Assembly (NCBI RefSeq): GCF_018390555.1
Contig: NZ_JAHBGB010000002.1
Location: forward strand, 919,231 to 983,230
Length of the DNA: 64,000 nucleotides
Source: Ancylobacter oerskovii
Lineage (GTDB): Bacteria > Pseudomonadota > Alphaproteobacteria > Rhizobiales > Xanthobacteraceae
Direction of reading: 5' to 3'
In this document: piece by piece, positions 7,926 through 16,122 of the stretch
Layout: the number at the start of each line of letters is the position of its first letter
Position numbering within the stretch: the first letter of the stretch is position 1
The notes under the pieces: generated by a model
Told to the model about the DNA's origin: nothing
What the model saw: the letters and a program-made list of their open reading frames with translations, nothing else
Databases searched by the model: none
Program-made: the position numbers and the translations under genes

Positions 7926-8882
7926 ATGGCCGATCCGTTCAAGAATCTAGCCTGGGACGATTTCCGCCTGATCAAGGCGGTGGCCGACGCGAAGGGCCTG
8001 CCGGCGGCGGCGGCGCAGATCGGCGTCAACCATTCCACCGTGTTCCGGCGGCTGAAGCAGATCGAGGACGCGCTCGGGACCACGCTGTTCGAGCGCCACC
8101 GCACCGGCTACGCGCTCACCCCCGCCGGCGAGGAACTGGTGGGCCTCGCCCAGCGGCTCGACGAGGAGATCACCTCCACCGGCCGGCGCATCGCCGGGCG
8201 CGAGCCGGCCCCCTGCGGCGAGCTGCGCGTCACCACGCCGGATTCGCTGCTGATCCACCTCCTGATCCCGATGATGGCGGATTTCCGCCGCCGCTACCCG
8301 CAGGTGCAGCTCGACATCGTGCTGTCCAACCAGGCGCTGAACCTGTCGCGGCGCGACGCCGACGTCGCCATCCGCGCCACCGACAACCCGCCGGAGAATC
8401 TGGTCGGGCGCCGGCTCGCCCGCATCGCCTGGGCGCTTTACGGGCGGGCGGAGGACTTCCCCGAGCCGGCGGCGGTCGACGAGGCCCGCCTGTTCGCCTG
8501 CAACTGGGTGGCACTGGGCGAGACCATGGGAGCGCTCAAGGCCGTCAAATATGTCGAGAAGCACGTACCGCCGGAAAATCTCGGCTACCGCGTCAACACC
8601 GTGCTCGGCCTCGCCGAGGCGGTGGAGGCCGGGCTCGGCATCGGCCACATACCCTGCATGATCGGCGACGCCCGCCCCTCGCTGGTGCGGCTCACCCCGC
8701 CGGTGCCGGATTTCGCCGCCGACCTGTGGCTGCTGACCCATCCCGACCTGCGCCATGCGCCGCGGGTGCGCGCCTTTCTCGATTTCCTCGCCGAGCAGAT
8801 CGGCAAGCACCGCCGCTTCATCGAGGGCAACGGCCTGTCCGTGGACGCGCCCGCCCCGGCCGCCGCGGAAAGCGCGGCGTAG
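7926..8882 (+). CDS. LysR-family transcriptional regulator
   Basis: This 318-residue LTTR has an N-terminal winged helix (WDDFRLIKAVADAKGLPAAA ... STVFRRLKQIEDALGTTLFE, residues about 8-60) and a periplasmic-binding-protein-like effector domain with LRVTTPDSLLIHLLIPMM and ADVAIRATDNPPENLVGRRL. The HTH sequence (INHSTVFRRL type) belongs to the group that often controls neighbouring oxidoreductases. Divergence from mhqO and the T-N11-A palindrome between them suggest it governs the dioxygenase-hydrolase pair. It ends 3 bp before the end of the convergent marR-type gene. Effector unknown. Confidence 0.88.
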   Translation: MADPFKNLAWDDFRLIKAVADAKGLPAAAAQIGVNHSTVFRRLKQIEDALGTTLFERHRTGYALTPAGEELVGLAQRLDEEITSTGRRIAGREPAPCGELRVTTPDSLLIHLLIPMMADFRRRYPQVQLDIVLSNQALNLSRRDADVAIRATDNPPENLVGRRLARIAWALYGRAEDFPEPAAVDEARLFACNWVALGETMGALKAVKYVEKHVPPENLGYRVNTVLGLAEAVEAGLGIGHIPCMIGDARPSLVRLTPPVPDFAADLWLLTHPDLRHAPRVRAFLDFLAEQIGKHRRFIEGNGLSVDAPAPAAAESAA

Positions 8883-8885
8883 GGC

Positions 8886-9335
8886 TCAGCTCTTCACCTT
8901 GGCGAGCAGCGTGTCGCGCAGGGCCGCGAGCTCGCCGGTCAGCTGCTGCACCGCCTGGCGGTCGCGGGCGAGGCAGAGGCCCATCTCCTTCGGCACCGCC
9001 AGCGCCTCGGCCTTCAGCGAGCGCCCCTTCTCGGTGAGATGGATGCGCACCTGCCGCTCGTCCTGCGCGTCGCGCACCCGGCGCACCAGCCCGGCGGTCT
9101 CCAGCCGCTTCAGGAGCGGGGTCAGCGTGTTGGTCTCCAGGAGCACCTTGTCGCCGATCTGGCCGACGGTGAGGCCGTCCTGCGCCCACAGCGTCACCAT
9201 GGCGAGATATTGCGGATAGGTGAGCCCCAGCCGGTCGAGCAGCGGCTTGTAGACGCGGTTGAACGCATGGTTCGCCGAATAGACGGCGAAACACAGGAAA
9301 TCGTCGAGTTTCAGCTTGTCTGCGGTGTCGGGCAT
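8886..9335 (-). CDS. MarR-family redox regulator, OhrR-like (two-cysteine type)
   Basis: The 149-residue protein aligns with OhrR: DFLCFAVYSANHAFNRVYKP, LTYPQYLAMVTLW, VLLETNTLTPLLKRLE. Cys15 sits at the position of the peroxide-sensing cysteine. Tyr29 and Tyr40, which hydrogen-bond that thiolate in OhrR, are both present. A second Cys at 121 would fit the 2-Cys subclass that forms an intersubunit disulfide. No ohr gene is adjacent; the closest genes are the MhqO/hydrolase locus. It may therefore sense organic hydroperoxides or electrophiles and act on that locus or at a distance. Winged-helix recognition region about residues 55-95. Confidence 0.87.
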   Translation of the reverse strand: MPDTADKLKLDDFLCFAVYSANHAFNRVYKPLLDRLGLTYPQYLAMVTLWAQDGLTVGQIGDKVLLETNTLTPLLKRLETAGLVRRVRDAQDERQVRIHLTEKGRSLKAEALAVPKEMGLCLARDRQAVQQLTGELAALRDTLLAKVKS

Positions 9336-9452
9336 GACGGGAGACTCTGCCCCCGATCGCGGGCCACCTCAAGCGGGATTTCGCGTCCTCGACAGCCTGC
9401 GCGCGATCCCGCGCGCGCCCGGCGGCGCGGTGTGGCGCGGCGCGATCGCCGA

Positions 9453-9471
9453 ATTTCCGCTCGGCGGAAAT
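9453..9471. promoter_or_regulatory. Palindromic operator candidate upstream of the SorC gene
   Basis: ATTTCCGC-TCG-GCGGAAAT is a perfect 8-bp inverted repeat, 75 bp before the sorC ATG and 117 bp from the ohrR-type start. It could be the autoregulatory site of the SorC protein or an OhrR site; sequence alone does not say which. Confidence 0.45.
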
Positions 9472-9546
9472 CGTACCCGCCCTGCGGACAGCATTTGAAG
9501 ATGCGGGGCCTCTCCTCTATAGCATCCGGGACGGAACGAAGGGGGA

Positions 9547-10575
9547 ATGGGTCAGATGTCCGAAGGCGACGCGAAAGCCGGCCCCGCCTCCCCTTCCGCC
9601 GAGGCCTATGCCGGGCTCAGCGCCACCGGCCGGCGTTCGGCGCGGCTGCGGCTGCGCGCCGCCTGGATGTATTACGTCGAGGGTATGACGCAGAGCGCCA
9701 TCGCCGAGGCGCTCGACATCGGCCGCGTCACCGTGGTGCGCCTGCTCGCCGATGCCCGCAGCCTCAACGAGGTGAAGATCTCGCTGTCGCGCGAGATCGC
9801 CGAACTGCCGCGGCTGGAGATGGGGCTGCAGAAGACCTTCGGCCTCAAGGAGGCGATCGTCGCCCCGGTCTCCGATCCGCAGGCCGACCCCACCCATGCC
9901 ATCGGCGCCGCCACCGGCCAGTTCATCTCCGAGCTCATCCGCTCCGACATGACCATCGGCTTCGGCTGGGGCCGCACGCTGATGCGCGCACTGGGCTTCA
10001 TCGACGAGAAGTCGGTGACGAACCTGTCGGTGGTCTCGCTGCTCGGCGGCATCACCAAGGCCAAGCAGTACAACCCGTCGGAATTCGCCTGGCAACTCTC
10101 GCGGCTGTTCCAGGCCGACTGCCACCTCATCGCCGCCCCCGCCATCGTCGACAGCGTCGAGACCAAGCGGGCGCTGATCGAGCGCTGCGGCCTCTCCAAC
10201 GTCTATAACCGCGCCCGCGAGATGGACGCGGTGGTGCTGAGCGTCGGCGAGATGGAGGAGACCAGCACCTCGCTGCGATTCGGCTTCTTCTCCCCGGCCG
10301 ACTGGGAGTCGCTGGTGGCGGCCGGCGCGGTGGGCGACATCGCCTACAACTTCATCGATCTGGAGGGCCGGCCGGTCGACCATCCGATCAATTCGCGGGT
10401 GATGTCGATCCCGCTGGAGACGCTGTGCGCCACCCCGCAGCGCATCCTCACCTCCGGCGGACCGGGCAAGACCGAGGCCATTCTCGGCGCCCTGCGGCTG
10501 CTGCGCCCCACCGTGTTCATCACCGACGAGGCCACCGCGGCGCGTGTCCTGACGGCAGCGGGCGCGCATTTCTGA
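9547..10575 (+). CDS. SorC/DeoR-family sugar-responsive regulator (EryD-like)
   Basis: This 342-residue regulator has an N-terminal helix-turn-helix (LRAAWMYYVEGMTQSAIAEA ... VTVVRLLADAR, about residues 38-75) followed by the SorC phosphosugar-binding domain (IGFGWGRTLMRAL, LSVVSLLGGI, TSGGPGKTEAILGALRL). EryD and relatives sense phosphorylated polyols or sugars. Directly downstream lies a SAF-domain oxidoreductase, so the pair probably forms a small catabolic unit for a sugar acid or polyol. Two ATGs (9547, 9556) are possible; the second has better spacing from AAGGGGG. Palindromes at 9453 and 10594 flank the gene and are candidate operators. Confidence 0.87.
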   Translation: MGQMSEGDAKAGPASPSAEAYAGLSATGRRSARLRLRAAWMYYVEGMTQSAIAEALDIGRVTVVRLLADARSLNEVKISLSREIAELPRLEMGLQKTFGLKEAIVAPVSDPQADPTHAIGAATGQFISELIRSDMTIGFGWGRTLMRALGFIDEKSVTNLSVVSLLGGITKAKQYNPSEFAWQLSRLFQADCHLIAAPAIVDSVETKRALIERCGLSNVYNRAREMDAVVLSVGEMEETSTSLRFGFFSPADWESLVAAGAVGDIAYNFIDLEGRPVDHPINSRVMSIPLETLCATPQRILTSGGPGKTEAILGALRLLRPTVFITDEATAARVLTAAGAHF

Positions 10576-10593
10576 GCGCGAAAGTCACATCCG

Positions 10594-10613
10594 CATTTGA
10601 CTCAGAACAAATG
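10594..10613. promoter_or_regulatory. Inverted repeat CATTTG-N8-CAAATG before the oxidoreductase gene
   Basis: A perfect 6-bp dyad lies in the 97-bp gap between the sorC stop and the next start, 59 bp before the ATG. It is a possible SorC operator for the downstream gene. Confidence 0.35.
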
Positions 10614-10672
10614 TCGGGTAACCGAAGGGCGCTGATGTGCGGTTCACGGCCGCGCCGCCCCGGGAGTTTGCC

Positions 10673-12007
10673 ATGCACGTCGATAACAGGATCGCGCGGT
10701 CGGGTCTCGCCGCCGAACTGGATAGGTGGACGCAGGCGCATGGCCCGGTGACGATCGGCCTCGCCGGCGCCGGGCAGATGGGCACCGATCTCGTGGTGCA
10801 GGTGGCGCTGATGCCGGGCGTGCGGATCGGCGCGATCTCCGAGATCGACGCGCAGAACGCCATCGACGCGGCGCTGATGGCCGGCCATGAGCGGGACAGC
10901 CTCGTCGCCGCCTCCAGTCCCGCCGCCGTCGACCGCGCCATCGAGGCCGGCCAGATCGCCATCACCGACGATTTCCGTGCCTTCTGCGCCGCCGGCCGCA
11001 TCGACGTGGTCATCGACGCCACCGGCAATCCCAATGCCGGCACCGAGGTGGCGCTCGACGCCATGCGCCACGGCAAGCATGTGGTGATGCTCAATGTCGA
11101 GGCCGACATCACCATCGGCCGCTGGCTGAAGCAGGAGGCTCGCAAGGCCGGCGTGGTGCTCACCGGCGCCGCCGGCGACGAGCCGGCCGCCACCATCGAG
11201 CTCATCGGCTTCGCGCAGTCGCTCGGCTTCGAGATCGTCGCCGCCGGCAAGGGCAAGAACAACCCGCTGAAGTTCGACGCCACTCCGGACGAGTTCGAGG
11301 CCGAGGCCCGCGCGCGCCACATGAATCCGCGCATGCTGGTGGAGTTCGTCGACGGCTCCAAGACCATGGTGGAGATGACCGCGCTCGCCAACGCCACCGG
11401 CCTGGTGCCGGACGTGCCGGGCATGCACGGCCCCACCGCCACCCGCGAGGAACTGGCGCAGGTGCTGTGCACGAAGGAGGATGGCGGCCTGCTCTCGCGC
11501 TCCGGCGTCGTGGACTATTCGATCGGCAAGGGCGTGGCGCCCGGCGTGTTCTGCGTGGTGAAGCCGCGGCATCCGCGGGTGATCGAGCGCATGGCCGACC
11601 TCAAGGTGGGCCCCGGCCCCTGCTTCGCGCTGGTGCGCCCCTATCATCTCACCAGCCTGGAAGTGCCGCTCTCGGCGGTGCGCGCGGTGCTGCACGGCCG
11701 GCCGGACATGGAGGTGCTCGACCATCCGGTGGCCGAATGCACGGCGGTGGCCAAGCGCGACCTCAAGCCGGGGCAGGTGCTGGGCAAGATCGGGGAATAT
11801 GATTATCGCGGCTTCGCGATGGAATGGCGCGAGGCGCGCGACAGCTTCGCCCTGCCGCTCGGCCTCGCCGAGAAGGCGCGGGTGCTGAAGCCGATCCGCG
11901 CCGGCGAGCGGCTGACCTACGAGAACTGCGCCCCCGACGAGGCGCTGGTCGTCACCCAGATGCGCCGCCGCCTCGACCAGTCCGACGCGCAGTACATCGC
12001 GGCATAG
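10673..12007 (+). CDS. NAD(P)-dependent oxidoreductase with C-terminal SAF domain
   Basis: The protein has 444 residues. The N-terminal half is a homoserine-dehydrogenase-like Rossmann domain (VTIGLAGAGQMGTDLVVQVA; later IDVVIDATGNPNAGTEVAL and MRHGKHVVMLNVEADITIG). A central dimer/substrate domain includes AAGKGKNNPLKFDATPDEF. The C-terminal ~90 residues (TAVAKRDLKPGQVLGKIGEY ... IRAGERLTYENC) are a SAF domain. Proteins of this architecture occur in polyol and branched-sugar-acid loci; the reaction of this one is not known to me. The ATG at 10673 is preceded by GGGAG; an in-frame GTG at 10637 lacks an SD. Location next to a SorC regulator supports a carbohydrate role. Confidence 0.8.
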   Translation: MHVDNRIARSGLAAELDRWTQAHGPVTIGLAGAGQMGTDLVVQVALMPGVRIGAISEIDAQNAIDAALMAGHERDSLVAASSPAAVDRAIEAGQIAITDDFRAFCAAGRIDVVIDATGNPNAGTEVALDAMRHGKHVVMLNVEADITIGRWLKQEARKAGVVLTGAAGDEPAATIELIGFAQSLGFEIVAAGKGKNNPLKFDATPDEFEAEARARHMNPRMLVEFVDGSKTMVEMTALANATGLVPDVPGMHGPTATREELAQVLCTKEDGGLLSRSGVVDYSIGKGVAPGVFCVVKPRHPRVIERMADLKVGPGPCFALVRPYHLTSLEVPLSAVRAVLHGRPDMEVLDHPVAECTAVAKRDLKPGQVLGKIGEYDYRGFAMEWREARDSFALPLGLAEKARVLKPIRAGERLTYENCAPDEALVVTQMRRRLDQSDAQYIAA

Positions 12008-12127
12008 GCGAGCGGTCGCTCCGGCGGGCGGCGCGAAGCTTCGCCCTTCCCGGGAGCCACCTCCCGAACCCGAGAGCCACCTCATCCCGAGGCGCCCGGC
12101 CGCCGGCCCGGCCTCCCCACGACCACC

Positions 12128-12782
12128 GTCATGCCCGGGCTTGTCCCGGGCATCCACGTCTTGGGCCGGGTACGCCCTATGGAAGGCGTGGATCCCCGGG
12201 ACAAGCCCGGGGATGACGGCGCGGGCGTCAAACCGGCCGTGACGATGCGGACGCAAGGCGCCATGTCCGCGCCGGGCCGGCACCCGAGAGCGCCTCGCCT
12301 CCCCATGAGCAGCGTCATGCCCGGGCTCGGCCCGGGCATCCACGTCCTGGGCCGGGCACACCCCAGGGAAGGCGTGGATCCCCGGGACAAGCCCGGGGAT
12401 GACGATGCTGGCGTCGAACCGACCGTGACGACGATGCGGACGCAAGGCGCCATGGCCGCGCCGGGCCGGCACCCGAGAGCGCCTGGCCTCCCCATAAGCA
12501 ACGTCATGCCCGGGCTCGGCCCGGGCATCCACGTCCTGGGCCGGGCACGCCCCCGGGAAAGCATGGATCCCCGGGAACAAGCCCGGGGATGACGGCGCTG
12601 GCGTCGAACCGGCCGTGACGACGATGCGGGCGCAAGGTGCCATGCCCGCGCCGGGCCGGCACCCGAGAGCGCCTCGCCTCCCCATGAGCAACGTCATGCC
12701 CGGGCTCGGCCCGGGCATCCACGTCTTGGGCCGGGTACGCCCTATGGAAGGCGTGGATCCCCGGGACAAGCCCGGGGATGAC
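12128..12782. repeat. Array of four 90-bp palindromic elements with conserved ~97-bp spacers
   Basis: The elements are at 12128-12217, 12314-12403, 12503-12593 and 12693-12782. Each begins GTCATGCCCGGGC and ends GCCCGGGGATGAC; the left ~31 bp and right ~31 bp are imperfect reverse complements, and each arm is itself self-complementary around CCCGGGC/GCCCGGG. The three spacers are related to each other (gacgatgcgg..., ccgggccggcacccgagagc). The array therefore grew by tandem duplication of a ~187-bp unit. A fifth relative lies at 20584-20673. The rest of 12008-12830 holds no gene. Confidence 0.92.
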
Positions 12783-12830
12783 GATGCATAAGCGGCTGCC
12801 GTCGCCGGGGAACGGCGGCGGCCCCTCCCC

Positions 12831-14264
12831 TCACGCCTTCACTTCGCTGCCGTCCTGCGCCCAGCGCGTGTGGTACTTGCCGGGCCGGTCGAGCCGTCCA
12901 TAGGTGTGGGCGCCGAAATAGTCGCGCAGGCCCTGCAACAGGTTGGCCGGGCCACGGGCGCGGCGCAGCCCGTCATAATAGGCCAGCGCCGAGGAGAAGG
13001 CCGGGGTCGGCACGCCCGCCGCGATCGCCTCGCCCACCAGCTTGCGCCATTTCGGCTCGGCGGCGAGCACCGCCTCGCGGAAATACGGCTCGAACAGCAG
13101 GCTCGACACCTCCGCCCCGTCGCCATAGGCCTCGCGGATGCGGTTGAGGAAGCGGGCGCGGATGATGCAGCCGCCGCGCCAGATGGTGGCGAGGTCGCCG
13201 AGCTTCAGCTTCCAGCCATATTCCTCGGACGCCACCTGCAATTGCTGGAAGCCCTGCGCATAGGCGACGATCTTCGAGGCGTAGAGCCCGGCGCGGATCG
13301 CCTCGATGGCTTCCGGGGTGGCCGGCGTCACCGGCGGCCTGGCGTGGGTGAGCAGCCCCTCCGCCTCGATGCGCTGGCCGCGCCGGCTCGACAGCACGCG
13401 GGCGAACACCGCCTCGGTGATGGCGGTGAGCGGCACGCCGAGATCGAGCGCCGACTTCGAGGTCCACAGCCCGGTGCCCTTCTGCTCGGCCTCGTCGGTG
13501 ATGAGGTCGACCAGCGGCCTGCCGGTCGCGGCGTCGATCTTCTTGAGCACCTCGGCGGTGATCTCGATCAGGTAGGAATCGAGCTCGCCCTTGTTCCATT
13601 CGGCGAAGATCTCGCCGATGGCCGGCGCCTCCAGCCCGTGCAGGGTCTTGAGCAGGTCGTAGGCTTCGGCGATCAGCTGCATGTCGGCATATTCGATGCC
13701 GTTATGCACCATCTTCACGTAATGGCCGGCGCCGTCCGGGCCGATATGGGTGCAGCAGGGCTCGCCATCGACCTGCGCCGCCATGCGGGTGAACATCGGC
13801 GCCACCCGCTCATAGGCTTCGACCTCGCCGCCCGGCATCATGGAGGGGCCGATCAGCGCGCCCTCCTCGCCGCCGGACACGCCCATGCCGACGAAGCGCA
13901 GGCCCTTGCCCTTGAGATAGGCGTTGCGGCGCGCGGTGTCGGTGAACAGCGAATTGCCGCCGTCGATGATGATGTCGCCGGCATCGAGATGCGGCAGCAG
14001 TTCCTCGATCACCGCGTCGACCGGCGCGCCGGCCTTCACCATGATCAGGATCGGCCGCGGCCTGGCGATGGCGGCGACGAAATCGGGAATGGAGCGCGCC
14101 GGCACGAAGCTGCCCTCGCCACCATGCTCGGCGATGAGCTCGTCGGTCCGCTCGTGGTTGCGGTTGGCCACCGCCACCGTGAAGCCTTTGCCGGCGGCGT
14201 TGCGGGCGAGATTCGCGCCCATGGTGGCGAGGCCGTAGACGCCGATATCCGCGAGCTTGGTCAT
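12831..14264 (-). CDS. gnd: 6-phosphogluconate dehydrogenase (decarboxylating), NADP-dependent
   Basis: This 477-residue cytosolic enzyme of the pentose phosphate pathway oxidises 6-phosphogluconate to ribulose 5-phosphate and CO2. It shows the nucleotide fold GVYGLATMGANLARNAA, the substrate loop GMGVSGGEEGALIGPSMMPG, the catalytic segment YVKMVHNGIEYADMQLI and the C-terminal domain with NLLQGLRDYFGAHTYGRLD. Its length matches the long (E. coli-type, dimeric) class. The ATG at 14264 starts MTKLADIGVYG; the frame is open upstream but overlaps the next gene and is not homologous. The hypothetical gene at 14299 lies 34 bp upstream on the same strand, so the two may be cotranscribed. Confidence 0.96.
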   Translation of the reverse strand: MTKLADIGVYGLATMGANLARNAAGKGFTVAVANRNHERTDELIAEHGGEGSFVPARSIPDFVAAIARPRPILIMVKAGAPVDAVIEELLPHLDAGDIIIDGGNSLFTDTARRNAYLKGKGLRFVGMGVSGGEEGALIGPSMMPGGEVEAYERVAPMFTRMAAQVDGEPCCTHIGPDGAGHYVKMVHNGIEYADMQLIAEAYDLLKTLHGLEAPAIGEIFAEWNKGELDSYLIEITAEVLKKIDAATGRPLVDLITDEAEQKGTGLWTSKSALDLGVPLTAITEAVFARVLSSRRGQRIEAEGLLTHARPPVTPATPEAIEAIRAGLYASKIVAYAQGFQQLQVASEEYGWKLKLGDLATIWRGGCIIRARFLNRIREAYGDGAEVSSLLFEPYFREAVLAAEPKWRKLVGEAIAAGVPTPAFSSALAYYDGLRRARGPANLLQGLRDYFGAHTYGRLDRPGKYHTRWAQDGSEVKA

Positions 14265-14298
14265 GGAGGCACCGTTCTGCTGACTGAAGGGGAAAGGA

Positions 14299-14586
14299 TC
14301 AGGCGCGGCCGACGGTGGAGAAATGCGCGTCGGCCAGACGCGCCTCCGCCTCGGCCAGGGCATTGGCGAGCTCGCGCACCTGCTCGGGGCGCAGCACCAG
14401 CTGCAGCGCCGGCACCGGCTCGCCGGGCTTGGGCGGGGCGCCGATCTCGAGCCGCAGGCCCACCGCCTCGCCATTCATCAGCGCGGTGGTGAAGGCCTGG
14501 AGCGGCCACATCTTCAGCCGGCCCTGGTCGTCCTTGTCCCAGCTGGCGAAGGCGGCGATGGGGGAAAGCGCGGGGGCGTCGCTCAT
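14299..14586 (-). CDS. Small conserved-looking hypothetical protein (95 aa)
   Basis: A 95-residue protein starts MSDAPALSPIAAFASWDKDD at the ATG at 14586 with GAGGAG 6 nt upstream. It is soluble, with LRLEIGAPPKPGEPVPALQL suggesting a strand pair and a helical end rich in A, E and R (VRELANALAEAEARLADA). I do not recognise a family. The codon pattern and SD support a real gene. It sits 34 bp upstream of gnd on the same strand, which suggests cotranscription, but no functional link can be inferred. Confidence 0.6.
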   Translation of the reverse strand: MSDAPALSPIAAFASWDKDDQGRLKMWPLQAFTTALMNGEAVGLRLEIGAPPKPGEPVPALQLVLRPEQVRELANALAEAEARLADAHFSTVGRA

Positions 14587-14893
14587 ATCGGTCTCCTCGG
14601 GGCTTGTGGGGCGCGGCTGACGCAGGGGCCCAGCCGGCCGGTGCCGGTTTGGCCCGACGAGTAGCACCAAATGCAGGGCTTGTGACCCGCGCAGGCCGCA
14701 GGGCTCGGCCACGTTCGCGCAGAGCGGGCGGCTGCCGCGACACGCCGATCCTGCCGATCACGCGCTCGTGTGCCGTTCCGCCGCGGCTGCGCGAATTTCA
14801 TATCGCCTCAGATCATATCGTATGCGATACATATCGCCAACAACCCCGATCGGAACGGCCCGCCCGCCGATCGCCCTCATCGAGGAGCCCGTC
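14587..14893. promoter_or_regulatory. Divergent intergenic region with an AT-rich dyad at 14816-14829
   Basis: These 307 bp separate the gnd-side gene from a 38-residue membrane ORF. The block 14796-14840 is AT-rich for this genome, with atatcg repeated three times and the inverted repeat TATCG-TATG-CGATA. It probably holds the promoter of the small ORF. No gene is supported in the remainder. Confidence 0.35.
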
Positions 14894-15010
14894 ATGCTGA
14901 ACGCCACGATCATCGTCCTGTTCGCCGCCTTCATCGCGCTCGCCGCCCTCTCGGCGGGGCACATCGTCCGCGACGAGCCGGCCCGCCGGCCGCAGCGCTG
15001 CGACGCCTGA
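14894..15010 (+). CDS. Small single-pass membrane protein (38 aa)
   Basis: The ORF starts MLNATIIVLFAAFIALAALS, a continuous hydrophobic helix, and ends HIVRDEPARRPQRCDA, a positively charged tail that would stay in the cytoplasm. GAGGAG lies 6 nt before the ATG. A near-ideal terminator hairpin follows 43 bp after the stop, and an AT-rich promoter-like block precedes it. Together these make a complete small transcription unit. I know no family for it. It could be a membrane stress peptide or a small subunit. Confidence 0.6.
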   Translation: MLNATIIVLFAAFIALAALSAGHIVRDEPARRPQRCDA

Positions 15011-15053
15011 GCCGACCTTCCCGCCGGGGGCCGCCCCCTCCCCGGCAGGCAGC

Positions 15054-15089
15054 GGGCGGGCGCGGGATCTTCCTCCCCCGCGCCCGCCC
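15054..15089 (+). terminator. Intrinsic terminator-like hairpin
   Basis: GGGCGGGCGCGGG pairs perfectly (13 bp) with CCCGCGCCCGCCC across a 10-nt loop and is followed by TTCCGCTCTC. It follows the 38-residue membrane ORF and defines its transcript end. Confidence 0.6.
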
Positions 15090-15203
15090 TTCCGCTCTCG
15101 CCCGGGAGCGGCGGGACCAGCGGTAAGCGGAGGATGGCGTTAACCAATTGCCGGCAAGGTTTCGGGAAGCGCAGCCGCGTGATTCGCCCAGCCGAGTGCC
15201 GTG

Positions 15204-15413
15204 ATGAGTAATGTGATTCCCTTCCCCGTCCGGGTGTCGTCCCCTGATGCCGAGCCGGAGATCGACCTGATGACCGCGGTGGATGTCGCCATTCGCGACC
15301 TGCGCGACCTTGCCCAGCGGCTGCGCGGCGACGCGGTCGGGCAGGAACAGGCCGAGGAGTGCCTGGAGATGCTGTCGCGGGCGCTGGCCAATGCGCAGGC
15401 GGTCGCCGGCTGA
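15204..15413 (+). CDS. Hypothetical small acidic protein (69 aa)
   Basis: The ORF reads MSNVIPFPVRVSSPDAEPEI ... TAVDVAIRDLRDLAQRLRGD with a helical second half containing a single ECLEM cysteine. The opening NVIPFP is common among short Rhizobiales hypotheticals. A GTG directly precedes the ATG at 15204; the SD is weak. It is convergent with exoD. No function can be assigned. Confidence 0.5.
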   Translation: MSNVIPFPVRVSSPDAEPEIDLMTAVDVAIRDLRDLAQRLRGDAVGQEQAEECLEMLSRALANAQAVAG

Positions 15414-15459
15414 GGCGCGGCGCCCCGGCCAGCTTGTCGGGCCGGCTTGCCCCGGCGGC

Positions 15460-16122
15460 TCAGCCGAGGAAGCTCTTCAACAGATAGAGCCCGGCCTTCA
15501 CGAAGCCCCAGACCACGCCGGACACCACGCCGAGCGAGGCAAAGGCCACCGCCATGCCGGCGAGCACCCACAGCCCGTCGCGCTCCAATATGCCGAGCGC
15601 GAGGACACAGATCGCCAGCGCAGGCAGCATGTTGCCGAGCGGGATCGGCAGCACCAGCACCACCGCCAGCACCAGGCTCATCACCCCGACCACATATTCC
15701 GCCGGCGGGTGCGCCAGCGCCCCGAAGCGCGGCCGCAGCAGCTTTTCCGCCTTGGCGAGCCACGGCACCGCCTTGGTGACGAAGGCGGCGAAGTCCCGCC
15801 GGGCGATCGAGCGGCGGGAGATCAGCGGCGGCAGCCAGGGATTGCGGCCGAGAGCCAGCTGGGCGGTGAGGAAGATCAGCGGCGCGCCGAGCACGGTGGA
15901 GGTGCCCGGCGGCGTCGGCAGCACGTTGGGCAACGCGAAGACCAGCATCAGCGGCCCGAAGGCACGCTCCTGCATCGCCGCCAGCAAATCGCCGATGGCG
16001 ATGCGCTCGCGCGTCTCGTCCGACGCGATGGCGGTAAGGACATCCGACAGCCGCGTGGCCTCATTGTCGAGATCGACCGTCTCGTCGGCGGTGGCGCCAC
16101 CCGTCGATTTTTCGCCCTGCAC
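15460..16122 (-). CDS. exoD: Exopolysaccharide synthesis protein ExoD
   Basis: This 220-residue inner-membrane protein of the ExoD family (known from Sinorhizobium, where mutants are altered in exopolysaccharide and alkali tolerance) has the signatures RISDVL-type N-terminal helix (RLSDVLTAIASDE), GPLMLVFALPNVLPTPPGTS and VLGAPLIFLTAQLALGRNPW. Three or four hydrophobic segments follow, including the C-terminal VWGFVKAGLYLLKSFLG. I prefer GTG at 16122 because the AGGAGG cluster lies just upstream and the protein then has family length; the frame is open further to 16308 but that part overlaps another small gene. A GC hairpin (16142-16162) sits next to the SD and might affect translation. Confidence 0.85.
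   Translation of the reverse strand: MQGEKSTGGATADETVDLDNEATRLSDVLTAIASDETRERIAIGDLLAAMQERAFGPLMLVFALPNVLPTPPGTSTVLGAPLIFLTAQLALGRNPWLPPLISRRSIARRDFAAFVTKAVPWLAKAEKLLRPRFGALAHPPAEYVVGVMSLVLAVVLVLPIPLGNMLPALAICVLALGILERDGLWVLAGMAVAFASLGVVSGVVWGFVKAGLYLLKSFLG

Noticed and set aside
10520..12769. Minus-strand open frame of about 750 codons across the oxidoreductase gene and the palindromic array.
   Set aside because: It reads through repeats (repeated GHDVAYGEARRSRVPARRG-type units), so it is a low-complexity artefact, not a repeat protein.
12128..12782. Regularly spaced repeats considered as a CRISPR array.
   Set aside because: Units are 90 bp, self-complementary, and the spacers are homologous to each other; no cas genes occur.
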